A stretch of DNA of 64,000 bases, from positions 186,001 to 250,000 of the forward strand of contig NZ_QXGH01000013.1 of assembly GCF_003515065.1 (NCBI RefSeq), given 5' to 3'. Under the pieces are notes generated by a model, which was not told the DNA's origin, did no database searches, and saw nothing but the letters and a program-made list of their open reading frames with translations. This document shows positions 53,203 to 61,504 of this stretch, piece by piece. The translations under genes and the position numbers were made by a program. The first letter of the stretch is position 1. Every line of letters starts with the position of its first letter. The stretch comes from Nocardioides immobilis. GTDB taxonomy: Bacteria > Actinomycetota > Actinomycetes > Propionibacteriales > Nocardioidaceae.

Positions 53203-54417
53203 TCAGCCCATTTCGCTCGGCTCCAGGGTCAGCCGCAGCGCGGCCAGGCCGCGCGAGGTGTGGCTCTTCACCGTGCCCTCGTTGATGCCGAGCTCGGCCG
53301 CCGTCTCCGCGACGGAGAGACCGAGCCAGTGCCGCAGCACCACCGCCGCCCGCTGCTGGGCGGGGAGGTCCTGCAGGGCATCGAAGAGCTCCGAGCGCTC
53401 CTCGACGCCGGTCGGCTCAGCGGCCGGCCGGTCGGGCAGCACCTCGGTGGTCCGCTCGCGCCGCCAGGGCCGACGAGACTCGTCGATGCTGGCCCGCACC
53501 AGGATCCGCCGTACGTAGGCGTCCTCGGAACCCGACCGTCGGACCCGCGGCCAGGCGACGTAGAGCTTCACCAGCGCCGTCTGCAGCAGGTCGTCGGCCT
53601 GGTGCCAGTCGCCGCAGAGGGCGTAGGCCACACGTCGGAGGTGGGGGCGTCGGGCGGTGACGTAGTCGACGTACGCCGTCTCGCGCTCGGCTCGGGTCAT
53701 CGCATGCCCTCGCTGCCACCCTCGTCGGACGGCCAGGAAGTACGTCGTGCCGTTGCGGACCACCTCGGCCACCGCGGTGGGGTCACCGGGCGCGGCGAAG
53801 TTGTCGCCGAGTCCGGGGTCGGCGACCTGCCCGACCACCTCGACGCCGTCGAGCCCGATGACGTGCGAGCCGTTGTCGAAGCGGACCCACTGGTCGTCGG
53901 CCGGCAGCACGGAGTCGGGATCGAGCAGCTGTGTGGCCCACTCGCCGACGTCGAGCCCCTGGGTGCCGGCGGGCGCGGAGGCGATGGAGCCGTTCCTCTG
54001 GCCGAGGACGTAGTAGGTCTTGCCGCCGAGCTTCAGGACCCAGACGTGGGCTTCCTTGTCTCCGACACTGATGTCGGAGGTCTGCTGGACCTCCGCGCGC
54101 GGGTTGACCTCGAACGTGCCGTCCTCGGTGGACCGCACCAGCTCCTCGGCTCCCCACGTGTCCTGGGCGTCAGGTTCCCCCTCGGACTGCTGGTCAGCGA
54201 CGGGTGCGTCGTCGCGCACGCCGGGCGACCGGTCACCCGGCGCGACCGCCCACGCCGTACCGCCGATCACCAGCGCGGTCGCGGCGGCCCCGACGCCGTA
54301 CGCCATCCGGCGGCGTCGCAGCGCGCGACGGCCGAGGACCAGGGTGTCGTCGAGGGCCGGTGCCTCGGGCGGTGCGGCCGGGATGGCCGCGTCGATCGTG
54401 TCGGCGATGTCGGGCAT
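53203..54417 (-). CDS. Fused reading frame: anti-sigma-like membrane protein followed by SigE-family sigma factor
   Basis: One open frame of 404 residues. Residues 1-239: short cytoplasmic part with RRALRRRRMAYG, one helix (about 40-60) and an extracytoplasmic region with WVLKLGGKTYYVLG and GTTYFLAVRRG. Residues 240-404: a complete ECF sigma factor, region 2 RRVAYALCGDWHQADDLLQTALVKLYVAWPRV, region 4 PAQQRAAVVLRHWLGLSVAETAAELGINEGTVKSHTSRG. An ATG at residue 240 (53698-53700) with GAGGGC 5 nt upstream could give a free 165-aa sigma. In related operons sigma comes first, as at 24100-25568; here the order is reversed. The join might be a lost stop (a CAG codon lies at the RBS). Confidence 0.8.
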   Translation of the reverse strand: MPDIADTIDAAIPAAPPEAPALDDTLVLGRRALRRRRMAYGVGAAATALVIGGTAWAVAPGDRSPGVRDDAPVADQQSEGEPDAQDTWGAEELVRSTEDGTFEVNPRAEVQQTSDISVGDKEAHVWVLKLGGKTYYVLGQRNGSIASAPAGTQGLDVGEWATQLLDPDSVLPADDQWVRFDNGSHVIGLDGVEVVGQVADPGLGDNFAAPGDPTAVAEVVRNGTTYFLAVRRGWQRGHAMTRAERETAYVDYVTARRPHLRRVAYALCGDWHQADDLLQTALVKLYVAWPRVRRSGSEDAYVRRILVRASIDESRRPWRRERTTEVLPDRPAAEPTGVEERSELFDALQDLPAQQRAAVVLRHWLGLSVAETAAELGINEGTVKSHTSRGLAALRLTLEPSEMG

Positions 54418-54544
54418 GGCTTCCTCCGTGCGTCAGTGTCGGTCACCCCTGGATACGGAGCCCAGAGCCGAATCGGTTGCCATCGCCGGCACGCACTAGG
54501 GTGGAGTCGACGATCCGAACCTCGTGAGCAGGAGCAGCGCCGCA

Positions 54545-55576
54545 ATGCCGATTGCCACCCCCGAGAAGTACGCCGAGATGCTGGACGCCGCGAAGGCCGG
54601 AGCCTTCGCGTTCCCGGCGATCAACGTCTCGTCCTCCCAGACGCTCAACGCCGCCCTCCAGGGCTTCGCCGACGCCGGCTCGGACGGCATCATCCAGGTC
54701 TCGACCGGCGGTGCGGAGTACCTCTCCGGGCCCGGCGTCAAGAACATGGTGACCGGCTCGCTGGCCTTCGCCGCCTACGCCGCCGAGGTGGCGAAGAGCT
54801 ACCCGGTCAACATCGCCCTCCACACCGACCACTGCCCGAAGGACAAGCTCGACGGCTTCGTCCGCCCGCTGATCGAGGTCTCGGCCGAGCGCGTGGCGCG
54901 TGGTGAGGCCCCCCTGTTCCAATCGCACATGTGGGACGGGTCCGCCGTACCTCTCGACGAGAACCTGCAGATCGCCGAGGAGCTGCTGGCCAAGGCCAAG
55001 GCAGCGCGGATCATCCTCGAGATCGAGGTCGGTGTCGTCGGCGGCGAGGAGGACGGCGTCGAGGGCGGCATGGGCGAGCACCTCTACACGACCGCGGACG
55101 ACGCGCTGGCGACCGTGGCTGCGCTCGGCACCGGCGAGAACGGCCGCTACCTGACCGCGCTGACCTTCGGCAACGTCCACGGCGTCTACAAGCCCGGCAA
55201 CGTGAAGCTGCGGCCCGAGATCCTCAAGTCCGCGCAGGAGGCCGTGGTCGAGAAGCTCGGCCTGGACGCCGGCTCCAAGCCGTTCGACCTGGTGTTCCAC
55301 GGCGGCTCCGGCTCCACGGCCGAGGAGATCGGCGCGGCCGTCGACTACGGCGTCGTGAAGATGAACGTCGACACCGACACGCAGTACGCCTTCACCCGTC
55401 CGGTCGCCGGCCACATGTTCAACAACTACGACGGCGTGCTCAAGATCGACGGCGAGGTCGGCAACAAGAAGGCCTACGACCCGCGCGCGTGGGGCAAGGC
55501 GGCCGAGGCCGGCATGGCTGCGCGCGTCGTCGAGGCCTGCCAGAACCTGCGCTCGGCCGGCACCACGATCGGCTGA
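54545..55576 (+). CDS. fba: Class II fructose-bisphosphate aldolase
   Basis: Zn-dependent glycolytic and gluconeogenic enzyme of 343 residues. Zinc and substrate residues are recognisable: IALHTDHCPKDKLDG near 93, LEIEVGVVGGEEDGV near 160, FGNVHGVYKPGNVKL near 210, and LVFHGGSGSTAEEI and KMNVDTDTQYAF near 250-285. Length and motif order are complete. The ATG at 54545 follows GAGCAGGAG. It is divergent from the sigma-containing frame. In actinobacteria fba is often near DUF3151, as seen here. Confidence 0.98.
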   Translation: MPIATPEKYAEMLDAAKAGAFAFPAINVSSSQTLNAALQGFADAGSDGIIQVSTGGAEYLSGPGVKNMVTGSLAFAAYAAEVAKSYPVNIALHTDHCPKDKLDGFVRPLIEVSAERVARGEAPLFQSHMWDGSAVPLDENLQIAEELLAKAKAARIILEIEVGVVGGEEDGVEGGMGEHLYTTADDALATVAALGTGENGRYLTALTFGNVHGVYKPGNVKLRPEILKSAQEAVVEKLGLDAGSKPFDLVFHGGSGSTAEEIGAAVDYGVVKMNVDTDTQYAFTRPVAGHMFNNYDGVLKIDGEVGNKKAYDPRAWGKAAEAGMAARVVEACQNLRSAGTTIG

Positions 55577-55582
55577 TCACTC

Positions 55583-56191
55583 TTAGATCGCGGCGCCGGA
55601 GTAGAGGTAGCCGGCGATCTTCGGTCCGGGCATGTAGCCCGCGTCGAGCTCGGTCATCGAGAACTCCCGGCGCAGCAGGGCCGGGATGTCGCGGTCGAGG
55701 TTGCAGCCGCCGCCGATCCGGTTCTGGATGGGGTTGAACCGGCGCTGCCACTTCCGCACGCCCTCGGTCGGCGCTGCGCCGTGCTCGCAGAACAGCAGCT
55801 CGCCACCCGGCGTCAGCACCCTCCGCATCTCGCGCAGGGCGGCGGCCGGATCGGGGATCGTGCAGAGCGTGAACGTGCAGACCACGGTGTCGACGTCGTC
55901 GTCCGGGAGCGGGATCCCCTCGGCCGAGACGCCGAGGACCTCCACGTCGACTCCCGCCTCCGCAGCGCGCTTCCGGGCCCGTCCGTGCATCTGCTCGGCC
56001 GGGTCGAGCGCGATCAGCCGAGTGACCCGCTCGCGGTCGTAGAACGGGATGTTGTGCCCGGTCCCGACCCCGATTTCGAGCACCCGCCCGTGGGCCCTGG
56101 GGATCAGCGCCTTCCGCTTCTTCTGGATCGGACCGACCCCGCAGGAGTGCTCGATGATCCACGGCAGCACGTAGCGCTCGTAGGGATTCAT
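55583..56191 (-). CDS. Class I SAM-dependent methyltransferase
   Basis: Methyltransferase of 202 residues, soluble. Motif I VLEIGVGTGHNIPFY lies near residue 36, motif II ALDPAEQMHGRARKRA near 62 and motif IV DVDTVVCTFTLCTIPDPAAALREM near 98. The layout fits UbiE/Methyltransf_11. The substrate is unknown. Convergent with fba, 6 bp between the stops. Confidence 0.9.
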   Translation of the reverse strand: MNPYERYVLPWIIEHSCGVGPIQKKRKALIPRAHGRVLEIGVGTGHNIPFYDRERVTRLIALDPAEQMHGRARKRAAEAGVDVEVLGVSAEGIPLPDDDVDTVVCTFTLCTIPDPAAALREMRRVLTPGGELLFCEHGAAPTEGVRKWQRRFNPIQNRIGGGCNLDRDIPALLRREFSMTELDAGYMPGPKIAGYLYSGAAI

Positions 56192-56227
56192 GGCCCGACG
56201 GTACGCCGCCCCGTCAGCGGCGCCGGC

Positions 56228-56773
56228 TCAGAAGCCCTTGCATTGGTCCTCCTTGTTGCCCTCCACCTGGTTGCCGGCGCCCACCGGCCGGGGGACGTTC
56301 GACTTGCACTGCAGGTTGCCGCCGACCACGTTGCGGTAGATCTGCCACTGGCCGCCGTTGGTGAAGACCTGGATGTCGGCGTTGACGGTGGTGTTCCGCA
56401 CCTCGCCGCCGCCTCCCTGCTTCACCTGGATGCTGCCGCCGACCTGCGAACGGCGGACCGTGCCGTTGACGGTCCGGTGGGTGACCTCGACCCGCCGGAA
56501 GTCGTCGGCCTGCACGTTGCCGTTCACCTGGACGCCTCGGGCGTACAGGGTCGCGTTGCCGTAGACCTTGACGCTGCCGTCGACCCGGGTGCCGATCAGC
56601 GTGCAGGTGGCACCCTTCGGGACGACGACGTCCCCGTCGACCTGCACCGTGCGGATCGTTCCGGTGCAGCGGCGTTCCTCCGCGTGCGCGGGGCTGCTGA
56701 CGGTCACCGCGAGTCCCGCTGCGGCCGTCACGGTGGCGACCTGGACGATGAGCGACTTGGTGATTCGGTTCAT
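56228..56773 (-). CDS. Small secreted protein with a repeated V-x-G-x-V solenoid pattern
   Basis: Protein of 181 residues with a Sec signal ending AHAEE near residue 32. The mature region has about seven short coils of the form VxGxV/VNGxV (VDGDVVV, VDGSVKV, VNGNVQ, VNGTVR, VGGSIQV, VNADIQV, VGGNLQ), spaced about 17-22 residues apart and predicted as a beta-solenoid. It has three Cys (ERRCTG, ATCTLIG, LQCKSN) plus one near the end (DQCKGF). The pattern resembles bactofilin-like or DUF3060-type proteins, but no family is certain. Confidence 0.75.
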   Translation of the reverse strand: MNRITKSLIVQVATVTAAAGLAVTVSSPAHAEERRCTGTIRTVQVDGDVVVPKGATCTLIGTRVDGSVKVYGNATLYARGVQVNGNVQADDFRRVEVTHRTVNGTVRRSQVGGSIQVKQGGGGEVRNTTVNADIQVFTNGGQWQIYRNVVGGNLQCKSNVPRPVGAGNQVEGNKEDQCKGF

Positions 56774-56904
56774 GACTTGCTCCTGGCTTGAGGGATGTCT
56801 GACGGTTCACCGTCCCGACGGCAGGTGAGGTCGCCGTGAGCCGTTGATGAGAACTCCTTCATCCGCCGGTCCCGGCTCATCGGGCCTCGGGCACAATCGG
56901 CGTC

Positions 56905-57318
56905 ATGACTGGACCTGACCTGATGGCCGGACCGCCGCCGACCCACCTTCCCGAGGACCCCGCGACCGAGGCCTTGGGGGCAGGGGAGCAGCCGGCGGCC
57001 GTCGTACGACGGTTCCCCGCGTCACCGCTCGCCTGGGCGACCCTCGCCGAGTCCGCCGTCGAGCAGGGTGCTGATGACGTGACCGTCTACGCCTACTCCC
57101 GGGTCGGCTACCACCGCTCGCTCGACATGCTGCGTCGCAACGGCTGGAAGGGCCACGGCCCGGTCCCGTGGGAGCACGAGCCCAACCGAGGCTTCCTCAC
57201 CTGCCTCGCCCTGCTCGCCAAGGCCGCCCGCGCGATCGGCGAGACCGAGGAGTGGGAGCGCTGCTCGACGTTCCTGCGCGACTCCAGCCCCACGGCGTAC
57301 GAAGAGCTCCTCGGCTGA
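56905..57318 (+). CDS. DUF3151-family protein
   Basis: Soluble protein of 137 residues. Typical DUF3151 features are the central YAYSRVGYHRSLDMLRRNGWKGHGPVPW segment (about 58-85) and ETEEWERCSTFLRDSSPTAYEEL at the end. No function is known, but it is conserved in actinobacteria near fba. ATG start at 56905. The inverted-repeat unit at 57361 begins 42 bp after its stop, in what is otherwise core-gene territory. Confidence 0.88.
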   Translation: MTGPDLMAGPPPTHLPEDPATEALGAGEQPAAVVRRFPASPLAWATLAESAVEQGADDVTVYAYSRVGYHRSLDMLRRNGWKGHGPVPWEHEPNRGFLTCLALLAKAARAIGETEEWERCSTFLRDSSPTAYEELLG

Positions 57319-57360
57319 CGGCTCGTTCCGGAGCGGTGCTGCGTCCGCCGCGCCGCGAGC

Positions 57361-57381
57361 GCTGTAACTCAGTGTTCAGTT
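57361..57381. repeat. Left terminal inverted repeat
   Basis: First arm of the 21-bp perfect inverted repeat, opening GCTGTAACTCAGTG. Its partner is 58740-58760. Confidence 0.9.
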
Positions 57382-57588
57382 CGCTTCGGCGGCAGAAGGT
57401 GCGCTCCCTCGGCGTTGGGGCGAGTCACGCCGCCGTGGGAGCGTTCGCAACGCCGGGGTAGTAGGGACGCGGGCGGTCTCGCCCCTCCGGTCGTACGACG
57501 CCCGCTGCGTCGCGGATCCACGAGGCCATCCACAGGCAGACCGATGCCGGCTTCCGTCGGCGGCGATCCCGGGAGAGGGTCCGGAGGC

Positions 57589-58620
57589 ATGGATCCTCGA
57601 GTGATCGCCGCGTTCGACAACCACGGCGGTGTTCTGTCCCGTAACCAGCTGCTCGACCTGGGTGTCGCGCCGAGTGAGATTCGCCGATTGGTGCGACAGG
57701 GTCGCTGGATCCGCGTGCGACGAGGCGTCTACACCACCGCAGAGATCTGGGAGGCCGCCGGAGAACGGGTCGGCCGACAGATCCTGCTCGGTCGGGCGGC
57801 CATCCTCCAGATGCGTCGAGGCTGGGTGATGAGCCACGACTCGTCGGCTTACGAGCAGCGGCTGCCGATCCTCGTGCCGTCCGAGCCTCTGGTCCACGTG
57901 ACCCGCCCCGGTTTCACGAACGCCTGGACCGAGAACGGTGTCAAGCACCACCTGGCCAGGTTCGACCAGAAGCAACGCGTGGTCGTTGACGGCCGTTCGA
58001 TGCTCGACCTCGCACGCACCGCCGTCGACATCGCCCGCGAGCGCGGCATCAAGGACGGCTTCGTCGCCTGCGATGCGGCTCGCCGGCTGGGTGTGACCAA
58101 GGCGGACCTGCAGATCGCGGTCGAGCGCATGGAGCACTGGCCGGGCGCCCGGGCGGCTCGGGTCTGTGTCGATCTCTCGGACCCCGGTGCCGAGAATGCC
58201 CACGAGTCGTTGGGGCGCGAGCTCGTCTACGAGGCTGGAATCGGCGAACCCGAGACTCAGTTCCCGATCAGGACCAGTGAGGGCGTGAAGTGGTGTGACA
58301 TGCGAGTCGGGAACCACATGATCGAGACCGACGGCAAGATCAAGGTCCTGGCGGTGGCGGATGGCGGCGTCGCGACCAAGCCCGCGGCTGAGGTGCTCTT
58401 CGACGAGCGCAAGCGCGAACGACTCGTACGGGATCGACGGACAGTCGTGACGCGGCTGTACTGGGAGGACTACTGGGGGCAGCGTCGGGCGGCCGCGATC
58501 AGCCGGCTGCAGGGCGATCACGCTGACAGCGTGCGCCTTTACGGTGCCGTTCTCGACCCGACGCTGGCGCGCGAGGCGGAGGAGATCCGCGCCCTTCACG
58601 GCCGCGCCCGGCCGAGCTGA
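57589..58620 (+). CDS. AbiEi-type HTH protein with C-terminal Vsr/DUF559-like nuclease fold
   Basis: Protein of 343 residues, cytoplasmic. The N-terminus is a winged HTH of AbiEi-antitoxin type (GGVLSRNQLLDLGVAPSEIR, QGRWIRVRRGVY). The C-terminal third (about 205-320) resembles DUF559/Vsr restriction-like folds: Asp237 in WCDMRVG, and Glu246-x-Asp248-Gly-Lys250 in MIETDGKIK suggest a PD-(D/E)xK-like centre. AbiEi usually pairs with an AbiEii toxin; none is present. The ATG at 57589 has a GGGAGAGGG element at about 57571. It sits inside the inverted-repeat unit. Whether it cuts DNA or moves the unit is unknown. Confidence 0.75.
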   Translation: MDPRVIAAFDNHGGVLSRNQLLDLGVAPSEIRRLVRQGRWIRVRRGVYTTAEIWEAAGERVGRQILLGRAAILQMRRGWVMSHDSSAYEQRLPILVPSEPLVHVTRPGFTNAWTENGVKHHLARFDQKQRVVVDGRSMLDLARTAVDIARERGIKDGFVACDAARRLGVTKADLQIAVERMEHWPGARAARVCVDLSDPGAENAHESLGRELVYEAGIGEPETQFPIRTSEGVKWCDMRVGNHMIETDGKIKVLAVADGGVATKPAAEVLFDERKRERLVRDRRTVVTRLYWEDYWGQRRAAAISRLQGDHADSVRLYGAVLDPTLAREAEEIRALHGRARPS

Positions 58621-58739
58621 CGTCGTACCTCTCACTCACGCGGCCCTGCTCGGCGGACGCTTGCTCGGTGTTCAGGCTGCTACCTCGGCGTTGCGACTGG
58701 TCATAACGCAGCGGAAGTAGACGCACGTCCGTTGTTGCC

Positions 58740-58760
58740 AACTGAACACTGAGTTACAGC
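58740..58760. repeat. Right terminal inverted repeat
   Basis: Second arm, ending ACTGAGTTACAGC, the exact reverse complement of 57361-57381. Confidence 0.9.
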
Positions 58761-58797
58761 AGCGGTCAGCACGGAGGAGGCCCGTCCCCCACCCGAC

Positions 58798-60513
58798 TCA
58801 CGCCGAAGGGGTCAGCAACCCCCGCACCCGGTCGGCCCCGAGCGCGGCGAAGAGGGTGGGAAGGCGCGGGCCGCGCTCGGCGGCGACGAGGAGCTCGTAG
58901 AGGAGCTTGAAGAAGGCCTTCTGGTCGGCCTTGACCTCGTCGGTCGGCGGGTCCTCGAGGCTCATCCCCCGGCACAGCTTCGGCACGCCGTAGATCAGCG
59001 CGGTCAGCTCGTCGGCGTCGTCGAACGATTCGGGCAGCCGGTCGAGCAGCTGGCGCAGCCACAGCTCCTCGTCCTCGTCGAGCGCCCGCAGTCGGTCGTC
59101 GTCCGGCGACGTGCGCACCGAGGTGCGGTCCTCGGGGTCGACGTAGTCGGTCATCCAGGTCGCGGCCTTCGAGAGCCGGGGCTCGAGGTCGGCCACGGAG
59201 GCGTGGGCGAATCCGACCTTCCCGACGGTCTGCGAGATCAGGTCGGGCGAGCCGGCGGTCACGTCGGCGACCGACGACAGCATCCGGAACGGTACGACGA
59301 CCGCCGGCGTCGGCAGTGTGCCGGAGGCCGCGGTCGCGGACGCCCGCTCCCAGGCGAGCACAGCGGCGTCGCGCTTGGCGGGGTCGGCCGCCTTGCGCGT
59401 GAGCGCGTCCCACTCGTCGTACAGCCGCAGCACCTCCTGGCCGAAGTCGACGTTGAACGCCTGCTTCGGCTGCCGCCGCACGTAGAGCCAGCGCAGGATC
59501 GGCGCCTCGAGGATCCGCAGCGCCTCGGCCGCCGTCGGCACACCGCCCTTGGACGACGACATCTTCGGCATCCCGGCGACGCCGACGAACGAGTATCCGA
59601 CGAAGGACGGTGCGGTGCCGCCGAAGACCGGCCCGATCAGCTCCTTGCCGACGGTGTACGACGAACCCGGGCTGGCGTGGTCGACGCCGCCCGGCTCGAA
59701 GTGGACGCCTTCGAAGGTCCAGCGCATCGGCCAGTCGACCTTCCAGACCAGCTTGCCCTCGTCCTGCGTGGCGACGTTGGTGACGTAGGAGTCGCCGCAC
59801 ACGTCGCAGGTGTAGGCGAGGTCGGTCGTCTCGTCGTCGTACGACGTCAGCGTGACGGTGTCGCGCCCACAACCCCTGCAGTAGGGCTTGTAGGGGAACC
59901 GGGCGAGGTCCTCGGTCGTGCCGTGACCGCCGTCGTCAGGGTCCTCCTCGGCCGTCGACTCGCCTTCCTCGACGGGGTCGGCCTTCTTGGTCCGGTAGCG
60001 CGCCATCACGGACTCGATCTCGTCGCGCTTGCTGATCGCGGTCAAGATCTGCTCGCGGTAGGTGCCGGCGCGGTACATCTCGGTCTGGTCGACCTCGACC
60101 ATCTCGCAGCCCATCTCGGCGAGCGCGGCGCGCAACGGAGCCTTGTAGCGCTCCGCCCAGCTCGGGAACTCCCCGGTCGGGTCCGGTACGGCGGACAGCG
60201 GCCGGCCGATGTGCTCGTTCCAGGCCTCGTCGACGCCGGCCGGCACCTTGCGGAACCGGTCGTAGTCGTCCCAGCTGTGGAGGTGCCGCACGTTGATCCC
60301 GCGCCGGCGGATCTCTTCCGCCACGAAGTGGACGGTGAGGAACTCCCGCAGGTTGCCGAGGTGGATCGGCCCGGACGGGCTGATGCCGGACGCACAGGTG
60401 ACGAGGCCGGGCAGGGTGCCGCCGTTGACGGTCTCCGCGTGCCGGAGCGCCAGATCGGCGGTCCGGGTCACCCAGTCCGTCGGGTCCCCGTCGTTTCCAC
60501 GTCCTCTAGCCAC
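58798..60513 (-). CDS. lysS: Lysyl-tRNA synthetase, class I
   Basis: Class I (Rossmann) enzyme of 571 residues that charges tRNA-Lys. The HIGH-like signature is GISPSGPIHLGNLREFL near residue 43-60, and KMSSSKGG near 315 is the KMSKS motif. A zinc ribbon CRGCGRDT...CDVCGDSY lies near 212-240. This is the archaeal-type LysRS, found in some bacteria including actinobacteria, and unrelated in fold to the usual class II enzyme. A class II gene may exist outside the window. The start is at 60513. It begins 52 bp downstream of the diacylglycerol-kinase-like gene's 3' region on the same strand. Confidence 0.95.
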   Translation of the reverse strand: MARGRGNDGDPTDWVTRTADLALRHAETVNGGTLPGLVTCASGISPSGPIHLGNLREFLTVHFVAEEIRRRGINVRHLHSWDDYDRFRKVPAGVDEAWNEHIGRPLSAVPDPTGEFPSWAERYKAPLRAALAEMGCEMVEVDQTEMYRAGTYREQILTAISKRDEIESVMARYRTKKADPVEEGESTAEEDPDDGGHGTTEDLARFPYKPYCRGCGRDTVTLTSYDDETTDLAYTCDVCGDSYVTNVATQDEGKLVWKVDWPMRWTFEGVHFEPGGVDHASPGSSYTVGKELIGPVFGGTAPSFVGYSFVGVAGMPKMSSSKGGVPTAAEALRILEAPILRWLYVRRQPKQAFNVDFGQEVLRLYDEWDALTRKAADPAKRDAAVLAWERASATAASGTLPTPAVVVPFRMLSSVADVTAGSPDLISQTVGKVGFAHASVADLEPRLSKAATWMTDYVDPEDRTSVRTSPDDDRLRALDEDEELWLRQLLDRLPESFDDADELTALIYGVPKLCRGMSLEDPPTDEVKADQKAFFKLLYELLVAAERGPRLPTLFAALGADRVRGLLTPSA

Positions 60514-60532
60514 GGCGCCAAACCCTAGTCGT

Positions 60533-61462
60533 CTAGTCCCGGGGCACGATCATCGAGTACGCGCCCGGCTCCAGCCGCCAGGACCGGTGCCGCTCCGGCC
60601 CGTAGAGCTCGCCGTCCGCGCTGCACCAGAACTCGGTGCCGCTGACCGTCACCGTCTTGGCATGCACGGTGATCACGTCCTGGTGGGTGCTGTGGGTCCC
60701 GACCCCCAGCCGACCGACGTAGGCGAGGCGGGCGAGGGTGCCCTTGGGCCGCGCGATCATCACGTCGATCCGGCCGTCGCCCGGGTCGGCGTCGGGGGTG
60801 AGCTCCAGGCCGCCGCCGACCGTGGCGCCGTTGCCGAGGGCGACCATGAGCACCCGGTGGTCGACGTCGTTGATGACCTCGCCGTCGACCTCGACCCGCA
60901 GCCGCAGCGACGGGGGGTCGATCGCGGACAGGGCCGCGCCGATCGGGTAGCCGAGCTTGCCGAGGTTGACCGGCCCGACGCCGATCGCGCCGAGCCGCTC
61001 CTTCCATGGTGCTCCCTTGCGGCCGGCCTCTGCGCCGGCGCCCAGGTGCACCTGGTTGACCACGATCTGGCCGACCTCGTCGACCAGCAGGTCCATCGAC
61101 CGGACCACGCCGTCGACGAGCGCCTGGGCGGCTTCCACCGGGTCGAGCGGGATCCCGATGGTGCGGGCGAAGTCGTTGCCGGTGCCGAGGGGCAGCAGTC
61201 CCAGCACCCGGTCGGGGCCGAGCTCGTGACGCCGGTGGAGCGCGGAGACGACCGCGTGCAGGCTGCCGTCGCCGCCGGCGACCACGACCCGGCGGGAGCC
61301 CGCGCGGTGCAGCGCGCCGTCGAGCTCCCCGGGGCCCGCGGTGGCGCAGACCTCGACCGAGGTGGAACCGCGCAGCACCCCGAGCGCGGCGAGGAGCGCG
61401 GTGTCGTCGGCGGTCCCGGCGTCACTGTTGGTGATCACCAGGAGGGGCTCAGGAGCAGGCAC
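60533..61462 (-). CDS. Diacylglycerol kinase-family lipid kinase
   Basis: Predicted lipid kinase of 309 residues (DAGK_cat fold). The nucleotide-binding glycine motif VVVAGGDGSLHAVVSALHRR lies near residues 57-75, and GLLPLGTGNDFARTIGI near 88-104 is the second conserved block. The GTG at 61460-61462 is the start. Likely substrates are diacylglycerol, phosphatidylinositol or a sphingoid lipid; actinobacterial members are diverse. It precedes lysS by 19 bp on the same strand, so they may be co-transcribed. Confidence 0.9.
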   Translation of the reverse strand: MPAPEPLLVITNSDAGTADDTALLAALGVLRGSTSVEVCATAGPGELDGALHRAGSRRVVVAGGDGSLHAVVSALHRRHELGPDRVLGLLPLGTGNDFARTIGIPLDPVEAAQALVDGVVRSMDLLVDEVGQIVVNQVHLGAGAEAGRKGAPWKERLGAIGVGPVNLGKLGYPIGAALSAIDPPSLRLRVEVDGEVINDVDHRVLMVALGNGATVGGGLELTPDADPGDGRIDVMIARPKGTLARLAYVGRLGVGTHSTHQDVITVHAKTVTVSGTEFWCSADGELYGPERHRSWRLEPGAYSMIVPRD

Positions 61463-61504
61463 CTCACCACCTTAGGGGGCGGGTGAGTGGTTGGATCTCG
61501 GGTC

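Larger units (their letters stand above)
57361..58760. mobile_element. 1.4-kb unit bounded by 21-bp perfect terminal inverted repeats, carrying one AbiEi/nuclease-like gene
   Basis: Left arm 57361-57381 begins GCTGTAACTCAG; right arm 58740-58760 ends CTGAGTTACAGC. They are perfect reverse complements over 21 bases. The trinucleotide AGC flanks both outer ends (57358-57360 and 58761-58763), which may be a 3-bp target duplication. GTGTTCAG and CCTCGGCGTTG also occur near both ends in direct orientation (57372 and 58668; 57407 and 58683). The only gene inside is 57589-58620; no transposase is present. It interrupts the fba-DUF3151 ... lysS core order. Classification as mobile is an inference. 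Confidence 0.65.

Noticed and set aside
57361..58760. The inverted-repeat unit considered as a standard insertion sequence
   Set aside because: No DDE, serine or HUH transposase was found inside; the encoded protein is an AbiEi/nuclease type, so a standard IS call is not supported.
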